The position numbers and the translations under genes were made by a program. This document shows, piece after piece, positions 1-5,367 of a DNA stretch of 13,759 bases. The notes below the pieces were generated by a model that had not been told where the DNA came from, did not search any database, and saw nothing but the letters and a program-made list of their open reading frames with translations. The stretch spans positions 1 to 13,759 of the forward strand of contig JBFWTJ010000080.1 of the NCBI GenBank assembly GCA_050247895.1. The letters run 5' to 3'. Every line of letters begins with the position of its first letter. The first letter of the stretch is position 1. This DNA is from CAVPEW01 sp050247895 (GTDB lineage Bacteria; Actinomycetota; Acidimicrobiia; Acidimicrobiales; VFJN01).

Positions 1-945
1 GACGTCGACATCGACGGCCCCCAGCCGGGCGACCCGGCGTGGAACGGGACGGTCCAGATCATCGAGCACGACGAGGCCCTGGGTGCGGCCGCCGTGGTCG
101 GCGACCTGCTCACCTTCACCCCGGCCGAGGGCGTGGTCGGTGACGTGGTCATCCGCTACGCCGTGTGCGAGGACCCCTCCCAGCAGGACAACCCCTACGT
201 GGACGACCCCAACACGCTGCCCAACGAGGGCCTGCCCTTCTGCGGCGTGGGCACGGTGGTGATCACCGTGGTCGGCAACGAGGCACCTCTGGCCGTCGAC
301 GACCCGGTGGCCCTGGCCGCAGGCGAGCTGGTCCAGGGGATCGACCTCGCGGCCAACGACGTGGACCCCGAGGGCGGCGTGCTGTCCTGCGTGCCGGGCC
401 CGCTCGACCTGCAGCCGGCCGGCCTGGCCCAGGCCACCGTCGACGCCGCCTGCCAGCTCCAGGTCCAGGCCCAGCCGGGCGTGGTGGGCCAGGCCACGGC
501 GCCCTACACCGTGTGCGACGACCACGTGCTGTCCGTCCCTGCCTACCCGGCCGCGCCCTACGGCACCGACGGTCGCGACCCGGGCGATCCGGCGCCGCGC
601 TGCGCCCAGGCCCTCGTGATCGTCGACGTGGCCGAGGTCGCCCCGCCGCCGGAGGATCCCGACGCCACCTGCCAGCAGGACTGCGTCGAGGAGGACCCGC
701 CCGCCGACGACGGCGACGGCGACGGCGGTGACGACGGTGGCGACGACGTGCTCGGCGGCGGCTACGGGCGCCCCGGCGGCCAGGTCGGCCGGTCGAGCTG
801 GGCCTCGACCGGTTCCCGCGGCTCGCTGCCCCGGACCGGCGGGCCGGCCGCTGCGCCGGCCCTGGTCGGCGCCGGTCTGCTCGCGGCCGGTGCGGTGGTG
901 CTCGTCGTGCGGCGCCGCGTGGCCTCGGTCGCCCGGCGGTCCTGA
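1..945 (+). CDS. LPxTG-anchored surface protein with Ig/cadherin-like repeats (3' part only)
   Basis: The frame is open from base 1, so the N-terminus and any signal peptide lie outside the window; 314 residues are visible. Two similar extracellular modules can be seen. Each ends in a 'F/YTVC-(E/D)D' type strand, and the linker NEAPLAVDDP followed by NDVDPEGG is typical of tandem cadherin/Ig-like adhesin repeats. At least eight cysteines are spread through the modules and could form disulfides outside the cell. A low-complexity Asp/Gly spacer (around 700-750) is followed by a sortase signal LPRTG (826-840), a hydrophobic helix, and a basic RRRVASVARRS tail. The protein is therefore probably cut by sortase after Thr and attached to the cell wall. 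No sortase gene is in the window. The surface location is well supported; the ligand or role is unknown. Confidence 0.9.
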   Translation, partial: DVDIDGPQPGDPAWNGTVQIIEHDEALGAAAVVGDLLTFTPAEGVVGDVVIRYAVCEDPSQQDNPYVDDPNTLPNEGLPFCGVGTVVITVVGNEAPLAVDDPVALAAGELVQGIDLAANDVDPEGGVLSCVPGPLDLQPAGLAQATVDAACQLQVQAQPGVVGQATAPYTVCDDHVLSVPAYPAAPYGTDGRDPGDPAPRCAQALVIVDVAEVAPPPEDPDATCQQDCVEEDPPADDGDGDGGDDGGDDVLGGGYGRPGGQVGRSSWASTGSRGSLPRTGGPAAAPALVGAGLLAAGAVVLVVRRRVASVARRS

Positions 946-965
946 CCGGGTCGAGCGGATCGGTG

Positions 966-1002
966 GGGCCCGGGGGGCCGGCGCGGCCGGCTCCCGGGGC
1001 CC
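966..1002 (+). terminator. GC-rich terminator hairpin after the surface protein gene
   Basis: Two 17-base arms (966-982 and 986-1002) pair with one mismatch and one G-U wobble around a 3-base loop GCG, 21 bases after the stop codon. There is no U-tract, which is common for actinobacterial terminators. It separates the surface protein gene from the TetR promoter just downstream. Confidence 0.7.
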
Positions 1003-1024
1003 GCTCCGAGCCAGGAAGAGGAGG

Positions 1025-1053
1025 TTGACACGATCATGAACTTGGTTCAGTCT
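1025..1053 (+). promoter_or_regulatory. Promoter of the first TetR gene (-35 TTGACA, -10 CAGTCT)
   Basis: A perfect TTGACA (1025-1030) is followed after 17 bases by CAGTCT (1048-1053), which keeps the A at position 2 and T at position 6 of a -10 box. The in-frame ATG at 1060 lies exactly 6 bases further on, so the transcript would be leaderless. If this promoter is real, the upstream ATG at 1036 cannot be the start on this transcript. Confidence 0.55.
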
Positions 1054-1067
1054 TTGAACATGGTTCA
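1037..1067 (+). promoter_or_regulatory. Tandem TetR operator: two TGAAC-N3-GTTCA palindromes
   Basis: Two perfect inverted repeats, TGAACttgGTTCA (1037-1049) and TGAACatgGTTCA (1055-1067), have centres 18 bp apart. The first fills the spacer between the proposed -35 and -10 boxes; the second covers the proposed transcription start and the ATG at 1060. This is the classic position for autorepression by the TetR protein encoded immediately downstream. The region is also markedly more A/T-rich than its surroundings. The palindromes are seen directly; the binding protein is inferred. Confidence 0.75.
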
Positions 1068-1914
1068 GATCGGGCAGGGCACGGGGGGATCCGAGGGCTC
1101 GGGCGGCCGCAAGGGCCCGCGCGCCGGCCGGCAGGGACCCGAGGCGGACCGGGCCCCGGTCGCCGCGGAGGACGGTCTCGGGCGCCGCGCCCGCAACCGC
1201 ATCGCCCGCCACCGTGCCTACCTGGCCACGGCCCTGCGGATCGCCACCGAGGAGGGGCTCGACGCGCTCACCATGCAGCGCCTGGCCGACGACCTCGACT
1301 CGGCCGTGGGCACCGTCTACACGTACTTCCCGTCCAAGGGCGCCGTGGTGGCCGAGATCCAGCGGGAGGCCGTCGAGCGGCTCGTGGCCAGCTACCTGCT
1401 GCTGCTGCCCGACGTCGAGCGCCGCGTGGCCGACGAGCCGCCCCGGCTCGCCGCGCTGACCCACGTGGTCGGCTTCACCCGGTTCTGGGTGGCCAGCCTC
1501 GACACGTTCCCCCAGGAGCAGCGCCTCATCCAGGCGCTGGTGGCCGATGCCGGTGCCGTCCCCGAGACCGAGGCGGCCCGGGTCCTGCCCGCCGCCTGGC
1601 GGTTGCTGGGCCTGGCCCGGGACCGGTTCGAGCGGGCGGCCGAGGTCGGTGCCCTGACCCGGGCCGACGCCCTCGAGCGCACGGTGGTCATGGCCGCCGG
1701 GCTCAACGGCGTCGTGCAGCTCGGCCGGCTCGGCCGCTGGGACCCCGACCTGCTCGACGGGCGCCGGTTGGCCGGCGGGTTCGTCGACAGCCTGCTCCAG
1801 GGCTGGGGCGCCGAGCCGACCGCGCTCGCCGCGGCCCACGCCCACCTCGACCGCATCGCCCGCCGGCGCCACCTGGCGCGCCCGCTTCCCCAGGACCAGG
1901 AGGACATGACGTGA
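1060..1914 (+). CDS. TetR/AcrR family transcriptional regulator
   Basis: From ATG 1060 the protein has 284 residues. A basic, Gly-rich and probably disordered N-terminal stretch (about 1-40) precedes a TetR DNA-binding domain at about 45-100. This has a first helix RARNRIARHRAYLATALRIATEEG and the recognition segment TMQRLADDLDSAVGTVYTYFPSKGAVVAEI (helix-turn-helix about 71-90). The long helical C-terminal part should form the dimer and effector pocket. Two starts are possible. ATG 1036 has GGAGG at 1020-1024 (11-base gap) and would add eight residues. ATG 1060 fits a leaderless promoter and is preferred because 1036 would lie upstream of the inferred transcription start. The gene overlaps the hydroxylase gene by 4 bases, so it probably controls that gene and itself through the tandem palindromes. 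The effector is unknown; a lipid or other hydrophobic ligand is only a guess from the neighbour. Confidence 0.88.
   Translation: MVQIGQGTGGSEGSGGRKGPRAGRQGPEADRAPVAAEDGLGRRARNRIARHRAYLATALRIATEEGLDALTMQRLADDLDSAVGTVYTYFPSKGAVVAEIQREAVERLVASYLLLLPDVERRVADEPPRLAALTHVVGFTRFWVASLDTFPQEQRLIQALVADAGAVPETEAARVLPAAWRLLGLARDRFERAAEVGALTRADALERTVVMAAGLNGVVQLGRLGRWDPDLLDGRRLAGGFVDSLLQGWGAEPTALAAAHAHLDRIARRRHLARPLPQDQEDMT
1898..1903 (+). promoter_or_regulatory. Ribosome binding site AGGAGG of the hydroxylase gene
   Basis: AGGAGG lies inside the end of the TetR gene, 7 bases before GTG 1911. It fixes the hydroxylase start at the GTGA overlap and points to translational coupling with the TetR gene. Confidence 0.75.
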
Positions 1915-2546
1915 TCGGCATCTACGTTCTGGCCACCGCCGCGCTCGTGATCTTCGGCGCCGCGTCGTGGTCGTTCACCGAGTACCTGATGCACCGCTTC
2001 GTGATGCACGAGCTCAAGGGCAAGGGCTTGGCCTCGCGCGAGCACCTCCGGCACCACGCCGAGCGCGACTCGGTCCTGGAGTCGTGGTACTTCGCCTGGA
2101 CCGGCGTCCTGCTGGTGGGCGCGGCCCTGGGCTTCCTGGTCACCCTCGGCGTGGGGGCGATCGGCTGGGCCTACAGCGTGGGCTGGGTCGCCGCGTACGG
2201 GGCCTACGACTGGCTCCACTACCGGGCCCACCGCCGCCCGATCCGCAACCCCTACGAGCGGTGGCTGCGGCGGCACCACTTCTACCACCACTTCGGCCAC
2301 CCGATGACCAACCACGGCGTGACCAGCCCCTTCTGGGACATGGTCTTCGGCACCTACGTGCGGGTGGACGGCCCGATCCGGGTCCCCCGACGGATGGCCA
2401 TGCGCTGGCTGACCGGGCCCGACGGCGAGGTCCTGGCCGAGTACGCCGACGACTACGTCCTGGCCGGCCGCAAGCTCTACGACGACCCCCAGGCCGCCGA
2501 GGACCGCGAGCGGGCCTTCGCCAACCTGGCCCCCCTGGCCGACTGA
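1911..2546 (+). CDS. Fatty acid hydroxylase/sterol desaturase superfamily membrane protein
   Basis: This 211-residue integral membrane protein carries the histidine clusters of the di-iron fatty acid hydroxylase superfamily: EYLMHRFVMHE (H28, H33), HLRHH (H45, H48, H49), DWLHYRAHRR (H103, H107), RRHHFYHHFGH (H122, H123, H126, H127, H130) and NHG (H135). Hydrophobic segments at about 3-20 and 62-98 flank the first clusters. The family uses O2 and a di-iron centre to hydroxylate or desaturate lipids, sterols or carotenoids at the membrane face. The small size and EYLMHRFVMHE start resemble the short carotenoid/fatty-acid hydroxylase branch, but the substrate cannot be told from sequence. GTG 1911 overlaps the TetR stop by 4 bases and has a strong AGGAGG. 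No electron-transfer partner is encoded nearby. Confidence 0.87.
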   Translation: MIGIYVLATAALVIFGAASWSFTEYLMHRFVMHELKGKGLASREHLRHHAERDSVLESWYFAWTGVLLVGAALGFLVTLGVGAIGWAYSVGWVAAYGAYDWLHYRAHRRPIRNPYERWLRRHHFYHHFGHPMTNHGVTSPFWDMVFGTYVRVDGPIRVPRRMAMRWLTGPDGEVLAEYADDYVLAGRKLYDDPQAAEDRERAFANLAPLAD

Positions 2547-2597
2547 GCCTCGCCCACACGTTTCCACCCGTTCCGGAGAGGCCTGCCCGCGCCGACG

Positions 2598-2603
2598 TAG
2601 GAT
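2598..2603 (+). promoter_or_regulatory. -10 box TAGGAT of the second TetR gene (leaderless)
   Basis: TAGGAT ends 6 bases before ATG 2610 and no Shine-Dalgarno sequence precedes that ATG, so transcription probably starts at the ATG. No clear -35 box is seen at 17-19 bases. The second TetR gene therefore has its own promoter in the 63-base gap after the hydroxylase gene. Confidence 0.6.
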
Positions 2604-2609
2604 CTCGCC

Positions 2610-3287
2610 ATGAGCGAGGCCCAGCGGGTGGACCCGCGCGCCGACGACGAGCTCCGTGCCGTCGACGGGCGCGTGCCGGGCCGCCGGGGCCTCGCCACCC
2701 GGCAGCGCCTCCTCGACCGCACCAGGGAGATGCTGGCCACGTCCTCGTACCGTGACCTCAAGGTCATCGACATCGCCCGGGAGGCCGGCACCAGCCCGGC
2801 CACCTTCTACCAGTACTTCTCCGACGTCGAGGCGGCCATCCTGGTCCTGTCCGAGGAGGTCGCGGCCCAGGCCGCGCACCTGACCAAGGTCGTCGCGGAG
2901 GGCTCGTGGAAGGGCCGCAACGGCTACCAGACCGCGGTGGACCTGGTCGACGCGTTCCTGGCCTTCTGGGAGGAGCACCGCCCGCTCCTGCGGGTCGTCG
3001 AGCTGGCCACCGAGGAGGGCGATCCCCGCTTCGAGCGGATCCGGGTCCGGCTCCTCAACGACGTCACCGGTGCGCTGGCCCAGGTGGCCGAGTCGGCCAA
3101 GGCCGACGGGCGCCTGCCCGCCGACCTCGACGCCACCGCGGCGGCCGCGGTGCTCGTCTCGATGGTCACCTACGTCGCCGCGCACCCCCACGGCTTCGGC
3201 CTGTGGGGCCTCGATGCCGAGGCGCTGCGGGGTGCGCTGGCCCGCCAGGTCGCCTGGGGCGTGACCGGCACCCGACCCACGGGCTGA
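2610..3287 (+). CDS. TetR/AcrR family transcriptional regulator
   Basis: This 225-residue protein has a TetR helix-turn-helix domain at about 28-75: TRQRLLDRTREMLATSSYRDL, then KVIDIAREAGTSPATFYQYFSDVEAAIL, with recognition helix SPATFYQYF. A helical ligand/dimer domain follows and includes FLAFWEEHRPLLRVVELATEE. The helix-turn-helix is of a type common in actinobacterial regulators near lipid or steroid metabolism, but no specific member can be named. ATG 2610 is chosen because a TAGGAT -10 box lies 6 bases upstream. The gene is on the same strand as the hydroxylase but has its own promoter. It is not closely similar in its C-terminal half to the TetR encoded at 1060-1914, so it is not a recent duplicate. 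Targets are unknown. Confidence 0.88.
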   Translation: MSEAQRVDPRADDELRAVDGRVPGRRGLATRQRLLDRTREMLATSSYRDLKVIDIAREAGTSPATFYQYFSDVEAAILVLSEEVAAQAAHLTKVVAEGSWKGRNGYQTAVDLVDAFLAFWEEHRPLLRVVELATEEGDPRFERIRVRLLNDVTGALAQVAESAKADGRLPADLDATAAAAVLVSMVTYVAAHPHGFGLWGLDAEALRGALARQVAWGVTGTRPTG

Positions 3288-3303
3288 GGCCGGCGGACCG
3301 GCC
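3288..3303. terminator. Bidirectional hairpin between convergent genes
   Basis: A perfect 6-bp stem GGCCGG / CCGGCC with a CGGA loop fills almost all of the 19-base gap between the second TetR stop codon and the stop codon of the convergent gene at 3307. It could end transcripts from both sides. Confidence 0.5.
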
Positions 3304-3306
3304 CGC

Positions 3307-3717
3307 TCAGGTGACCTCGGCCCGCCAGGCCCGGACCACCTCGAGCGGGCAGACGAGCTCGGCGGCCCGGACCAGCCACCCCAGCACGACCCGGGGGTCG
3401 GTGTCGTAGGTCCGCACCACCAGGCCCCGCTTGGGGTGGTCCTGCACGACGTACCAGTGGTCGGGGACCGGGTGGCCGAGCTGGGCCAGGCGCCTGACCA
3501 GGCGGGGCCCGGTGCCGTGGAGCAGGCCGATCTCGCCCGGCGTCCACGTGGCCAGGGGCACGGCCGGCCCGCGGGCGCCGAACATGGCCCCCAGGGGCGA
3601 GGAGGTCGGTGCCGGTTCGGCGGCCACGCCGGGGTGCAGGTTCACGTAGGTGGCGCCGTCGAGCAGGGGCAGCAGGTCGCTGACGTCGCCCTCGGGCAGC
3701 TCGATGACCGTCGCCAC
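3307..3717 (-). CDS. Uncharacterised protein, 136 residues
   Basis: I do not recognise a family. From GTG 3717 the protein starts ATVIELPEGDVSDLLPLLDGATYVNLHPG. It has a Pro/Ala-rich middle and ends with a compact section, VPDHWYVVQDHPKRGLVVRTYDTDPRVVLGWLVRAAELV, where the alternating pattern suggests beta strands followed by a helix. There is no signal peptide, membrane segment or obvious catalytic motif; a small cytoplasmic protein is likely. The frame is open further upstream to 3849, with an ATG at 3756, but that would overlap the divergent gene's start. GTG 3717 has a TACCTT box 7 bases before it, matching the leaderless layout of other genes here. The protein-like second half and clean promoter support a real gene; function is unknown. 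Confidence 0.7.
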   Translation of the reverse strand: MATVIELPEGDVSDLLPLLDGATYVNLHPGVAAEPAPTSSPLGAMFGARGPAVPLATWTPGEIGLLHGTGPRLVRRLAQLGHPVPDHWYVVQDHPKRGLVVRTYDTDPRVVLGWLVRAAELVCPLEVVRAWRAEVT

Positions 3718-3724
3718 GCCCGAG

Positions 3725-3730
3725 AAGGTA
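3725..3730 (-). promoter_or_regulatory. -10 box TACCTT of the gene at 3307-3717
   Basis: On the minus strand TACCTT (3730-3725) lies 7 bases before GTG 3717 with no Shine-Dalgarno sequence between. It selects GTG 3717 over the upstream in-frame ATG at 3756. Confidence 0.5.
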
Positions 3731-3740
3731 CCGGTGGACG

Positions 3741-3746
3741 TAGCCT
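3741..3746 (+). promoter_or_regulatory. -10 box TAGCCT of the gene at 3755-4213
   Basis: TAGCCT lies 8 bases before ATG 3755, with no Shine-Dalgarno sequence. The two divergent -10 boxes (3725-3730 and 3741-3746) are only 10 bases apart, so the two promoters would overlap and may compete for polymerase. Confidence 0.45.
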
Positions 3747-3754
3747 CGTCGGCC

Positions 3755-4213
3755 ATGGATCTGCCCCAGATCGTGCGAGAGGCCCTCGAGCTCCAGGTGC
3801 TCGACCAGGCACCCGAGCAGGCCGCCGGGGTGCTCGGGCGGGGGGTCACCGAGCACGGCGCGGTGGCGGTGGCCAGCGCGCTGGTCGACGCCGGCGCGGT
3901 CGCGCTGCGCCGGATGGTGGCCCAGACCGACCAGGCCTACGACCAGGCCGACCTGCTGGCCCGCCTGGCCCTCGACGGCGCGGTGCCCGAGCACCGCCTC
4001 GACCTCTTGGGCCGCATGCTGGGCGTGGCGGCGGCCACCGCGGGGGGCATCCGCCCGCCGGTCGACGCGCTCGCCCGGGAGCTGGGCGACCAGGACCTGC
4101 TCTTCGGCGCCTGGCTGGCGCTGCTCGCCGCGCTGCGGGTGACCGCCACGACCTTGGAGGACACCGAGGCCGCGCTGGTCGAGGACGTGAACGCCGCCCT
4201 CGAGCTCTTCTGA
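3755..4213 (+). CDS. Uncharacterised helical protein, 152 residues
   Basis: I do not recognise a family. The product begins MDLPQIVREALELQVLDQAPEQ and is rich in Ala, Leu, Asp and Glu with regular heptad-like spacing, so it should be almost entirely alpha-helical. It ends in TLEDTEAALVEDVNAALELF. A hydrophobic run LFGAWLALLAALRV near residue 115-128 is short and looks like a buried helix rather than a membrane anchor. An in-frame ATG lies upstream at 3650, but the extension is Ser/Pro-rich and antisense to the divergent gene. ATG 3755 has a TAGCCT box 8 bases upstream and is preferred. The gene is divergent from the gene at 3307-3717, with only 37 bases between the starts, so the pair may be co-regulated. 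Function unknown. Confidence 0.75.
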   Translation: MDLPQIVREALELQVLDQAPEQAAGVLGRGVTEHGAVAVASALVDAGAVALRRMVAQTDQAYDQADLLARLALDGAVPEHRLDLLGRMLGVAAATAGGIRPPVDALARELGDQDLLFGAWLALLAALRVTATTLEDTEAALVEDVNAALELF

Positions 4214-4221
4214 CCGTCGAT

Positions 4222-4238
4222 TCCTACTTGAGGTAGGA
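4222..4238 (+). promoter_or_regulatory. Operator palindrome TCCTAC-N5-GTAGGA at the vapB promoter
   Basis: Perfect 6-bp arms at 4222-4227 and 4233-4238 are separated by TTGAG. The right arm overlaps all but the last base of the -10 box TAGGAT (4234-4239). Ribbon-helix-helix antitoxins typically bind such palindromes, alone or with the toxin, to repress their own operon. Confidence 0.65.
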
Positions 4239-4239
4239 T
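4234..4239 (+). promoter_or_regulatory. -10 box TAGGAT of the vapBC operon (leaderless)
   Basis: TAGGAT ends 6 bases before GTG 4246, the same hexamer and spacing as at the second TetR gene. There is no Shine-Dalgarno sequence before GTG 4246. Confidence 0.65.
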
Positions 4240-4245
4240 GTCGGC

Positions 4246-4497
4246 GTGGCTGTGACGAAGGTGTCGCTGAGCATCGACCAGGACGTGTTGGTCGAGGCCC
4301 GCGAGCGAGCCGGCCGCCGGGAGCTGTCGTCGTACGTGACCGAGGCGTTGCGTCGACGGCTCCAGCACGACCGGCTCGGCGAGCTGCTGGCCAGGATGGA
4401 TGTCGAGTCCGGGCCGGTGCCCGGCGAGGTGCTCGAGGAGGCACGGCGCCTGTGGCACGCTCCCGCCGACGCATCCAAGCGCCGCCGCAGCGCCTGA
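4246..4497 (+). CDS. vapB: VapB-type ribbon-helix-helix antitoxin
   Basis: This 83-residue protein starts AVTKVSLSIDQDVLVEARERAGRRELSSYVTEALRRRLQHDRL. That is the beta-strand plus two-helix pattern of a ribbon-helix-helix DNA-binding domain (about residues 3-45). The C-terminal half, GPVPGEVLEEARRLWHAP, should be the segment that folds onto and neutralises the toxin. The basic C-terminal end overlaps the toxin gene by 46 bases in another frame, which couples their translation. Expression is probably autoregulated through the palindrome at 4222-4238. The toxin it should inhibit is the PIN-domain protein encoded next. The antitoxin subtype is assigned from the fold and the partner, not from a specific match. 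Confidence 0.85.
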   Translation: MAVTKVSLSIDQDVLVEARERAGRRELSSYVTEALRRRLQHDRLGELLARMDVESGPVPGEVLEEARRLWHAPADASKRRRSA

Positions 4498-4871
4498 TCC
4501 TCGACAGCGGCGCGGTCATCGCCCTGTCCCGCAACGACCACCGGGCCCGGGCTGTGCTGACAGCAGCGCGGGAAGCCGGCGTCGAGGTGTCGATCCCCGC
4601 CGTCGTGGTCACCGAGACCGTGCGCGGCGCCGCCGACGACGCGCCGGTGAACCGCGTCCTGAAGGCGGTGGGTGAGATCGACGTCGCCGATGGATCGACC
4701 GGTCGCAAGGCTGGCGCGCTGCTCGGTGCCGCCGAGTCCGACGCGACGGTCGATGCCCTCGTGGTCGCCACCGCCGTCCACGCCCGGGGGGCGGTGATCC
4801 TCACCGGCGACCCGGCCGATCTCACCGCCCTGGGCGAAGGCCACCCCGAGGTGATCGTCGAGCCGCTCTGA
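4452..4871 (+). CDS. vapC: VapC-type PIN-domain ribonuclease toxin
   Basis: This 139-residue protein has the PIN nuclease fold with its acidic metal ligands in order: D18 in LILDSGAVIAL, E55 in VVVTETVRG, D101 in TVDALVVATA (with D97 just before), and D120 in ILTGDPADL (D123 beside it). VapC toxins use Mg2+ or Mn2+ to cut tRNA or rRNA and stop translation until the antitoxin binds them. GTG 4452 lies within the vapB gene, and GAGGAGG ends 10 bases before it, so translation is probably coupled. All catalytic positions are present, so the toxin looks intact. The RNA target cannot be read from the sequence. The basic N-terminal extension of about 14 residues before the first strand is slightly long for the family. 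Confidence 0.87.
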   Translation: MARSRRRIQAPPQRLILDSGAVIALSRNDHRARAVLTAAREAGVEVSIPAVVVTETVRGAADDAPVNRVLKAVGEIDVADGSTGRKAGALLGAAESDATVDALVVATAVHARGAVILTGDPADLTALGEGHPEVIVEPL

Positions 4872-4914
4872 TCCGGGCGGACCGGGGCCAGGGAGCGGCG
4901 CGGGAGGGGGCCGC

Positions 4915-4920
4915 TACGGT
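4915..4920 (+). promoter_or_regulatory. -10 box TACGGT of the gene at 4928-5359
   Basis: TACGGT lies 7 bases before GTG 4928 and overlaps the alternative GTG at 4919. This favours 4928 as the start of a leaderless transcript. Confidence 0.5.
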
Positions 4921-4927
4921 GGCCGCC

Positions 4928-5359
4928 GTGCTGATCGAGGTCGGGCCGGTCCCGAGCCGGAGCGTGCGAGCCTGGGTCGGCTACGCCAGGACGGTGATCG
5001 AGCAGCGGCGCGCCCACGACGCCGAGACGCTGCCCGAGGAGATCCGGCGTGAGTTCGAGCGCTACCTGGACGCCTGGGAGCGGGCGGCCGGGCGGGACGA
5101 CCCGGTGCGCTGGAGCGCCGAGGTCGACCCCGCGGTCGTCGAGTACCTGGTCCACGGCTTCTACCGGGTCGCCACGCGCCTGGCCGAGGAGTCCGAGCGC
5201 CCCGGGGCCCGCCGGGCCCCGGTGGAGGGCCGGGCCTTCTACCGGGCCCTGGTCGACGCGCTGCTCGACGCCCTGGTGGCCCAGGGCGGCTCGGTGGCCC
5301 AGTTCGCGTCCGAGCTCCGGCCCTTCTGGCCCTGGCTCACCGACGACGACCCGACCTGA
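4928..5359 (+). CDS. Uncharacterised protein, 143 residues
   Basis: I do not recognise a family. The product begins LIEVGPVPSRSVRAWVGYARTVIEQRRAHDAETLP. It is strongly charged and predicted helical, with EEIRREFERYLDAWERAA, VEYLVHGFYRVATRLAEESE and FYRALVDALLDALVAQGG as clear amphipathic helices. It ends in the aromatic segment LRPFWPWLTDDDPT. No signal peptide or membrane helix is seen. GTG 4928 is chosen because a TACGGT box precedes it by 7 bases; GTG 4919 would add three residues. It follows vapC with a 56-base gap and own promoter, so it is probably not part of the toxin-antitoxin module. It converges on the gene ending at 5368 with only 8 bases between stop codons. Confidence 0.72.
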   Translation: MLIEVGPVPSRSVRAWVGYARTVIEQRRAHDAETLPEEIRREFERYLDAWERAAGRDDPVRWSAEVDPAVVEYLVHGFYRVATRLAEESERPGARRAPVEGRAFYRALVDALLDALVAQGGSVAQFASELRPFWPWLTDDDPT

Positions 5360-5367
5360 GCGGGCGG

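Noticed and set aside
1392..3191. A 599-codon minus-strand frame opposite the hydroxylase and both TetR genes
   Set aside because: Val/Gly/Asp/His-rich shadow with no motif; the plus-strand genes are clear.
3754..3757. Overlapping divergent start codons in CCATGG (minus ATG 3756 and plus ATG 3755)
   Set aside because: Attractive, but the minus gene has a better start at GTG 3717 with its own TACCTT box, so the overlap is probably chance.
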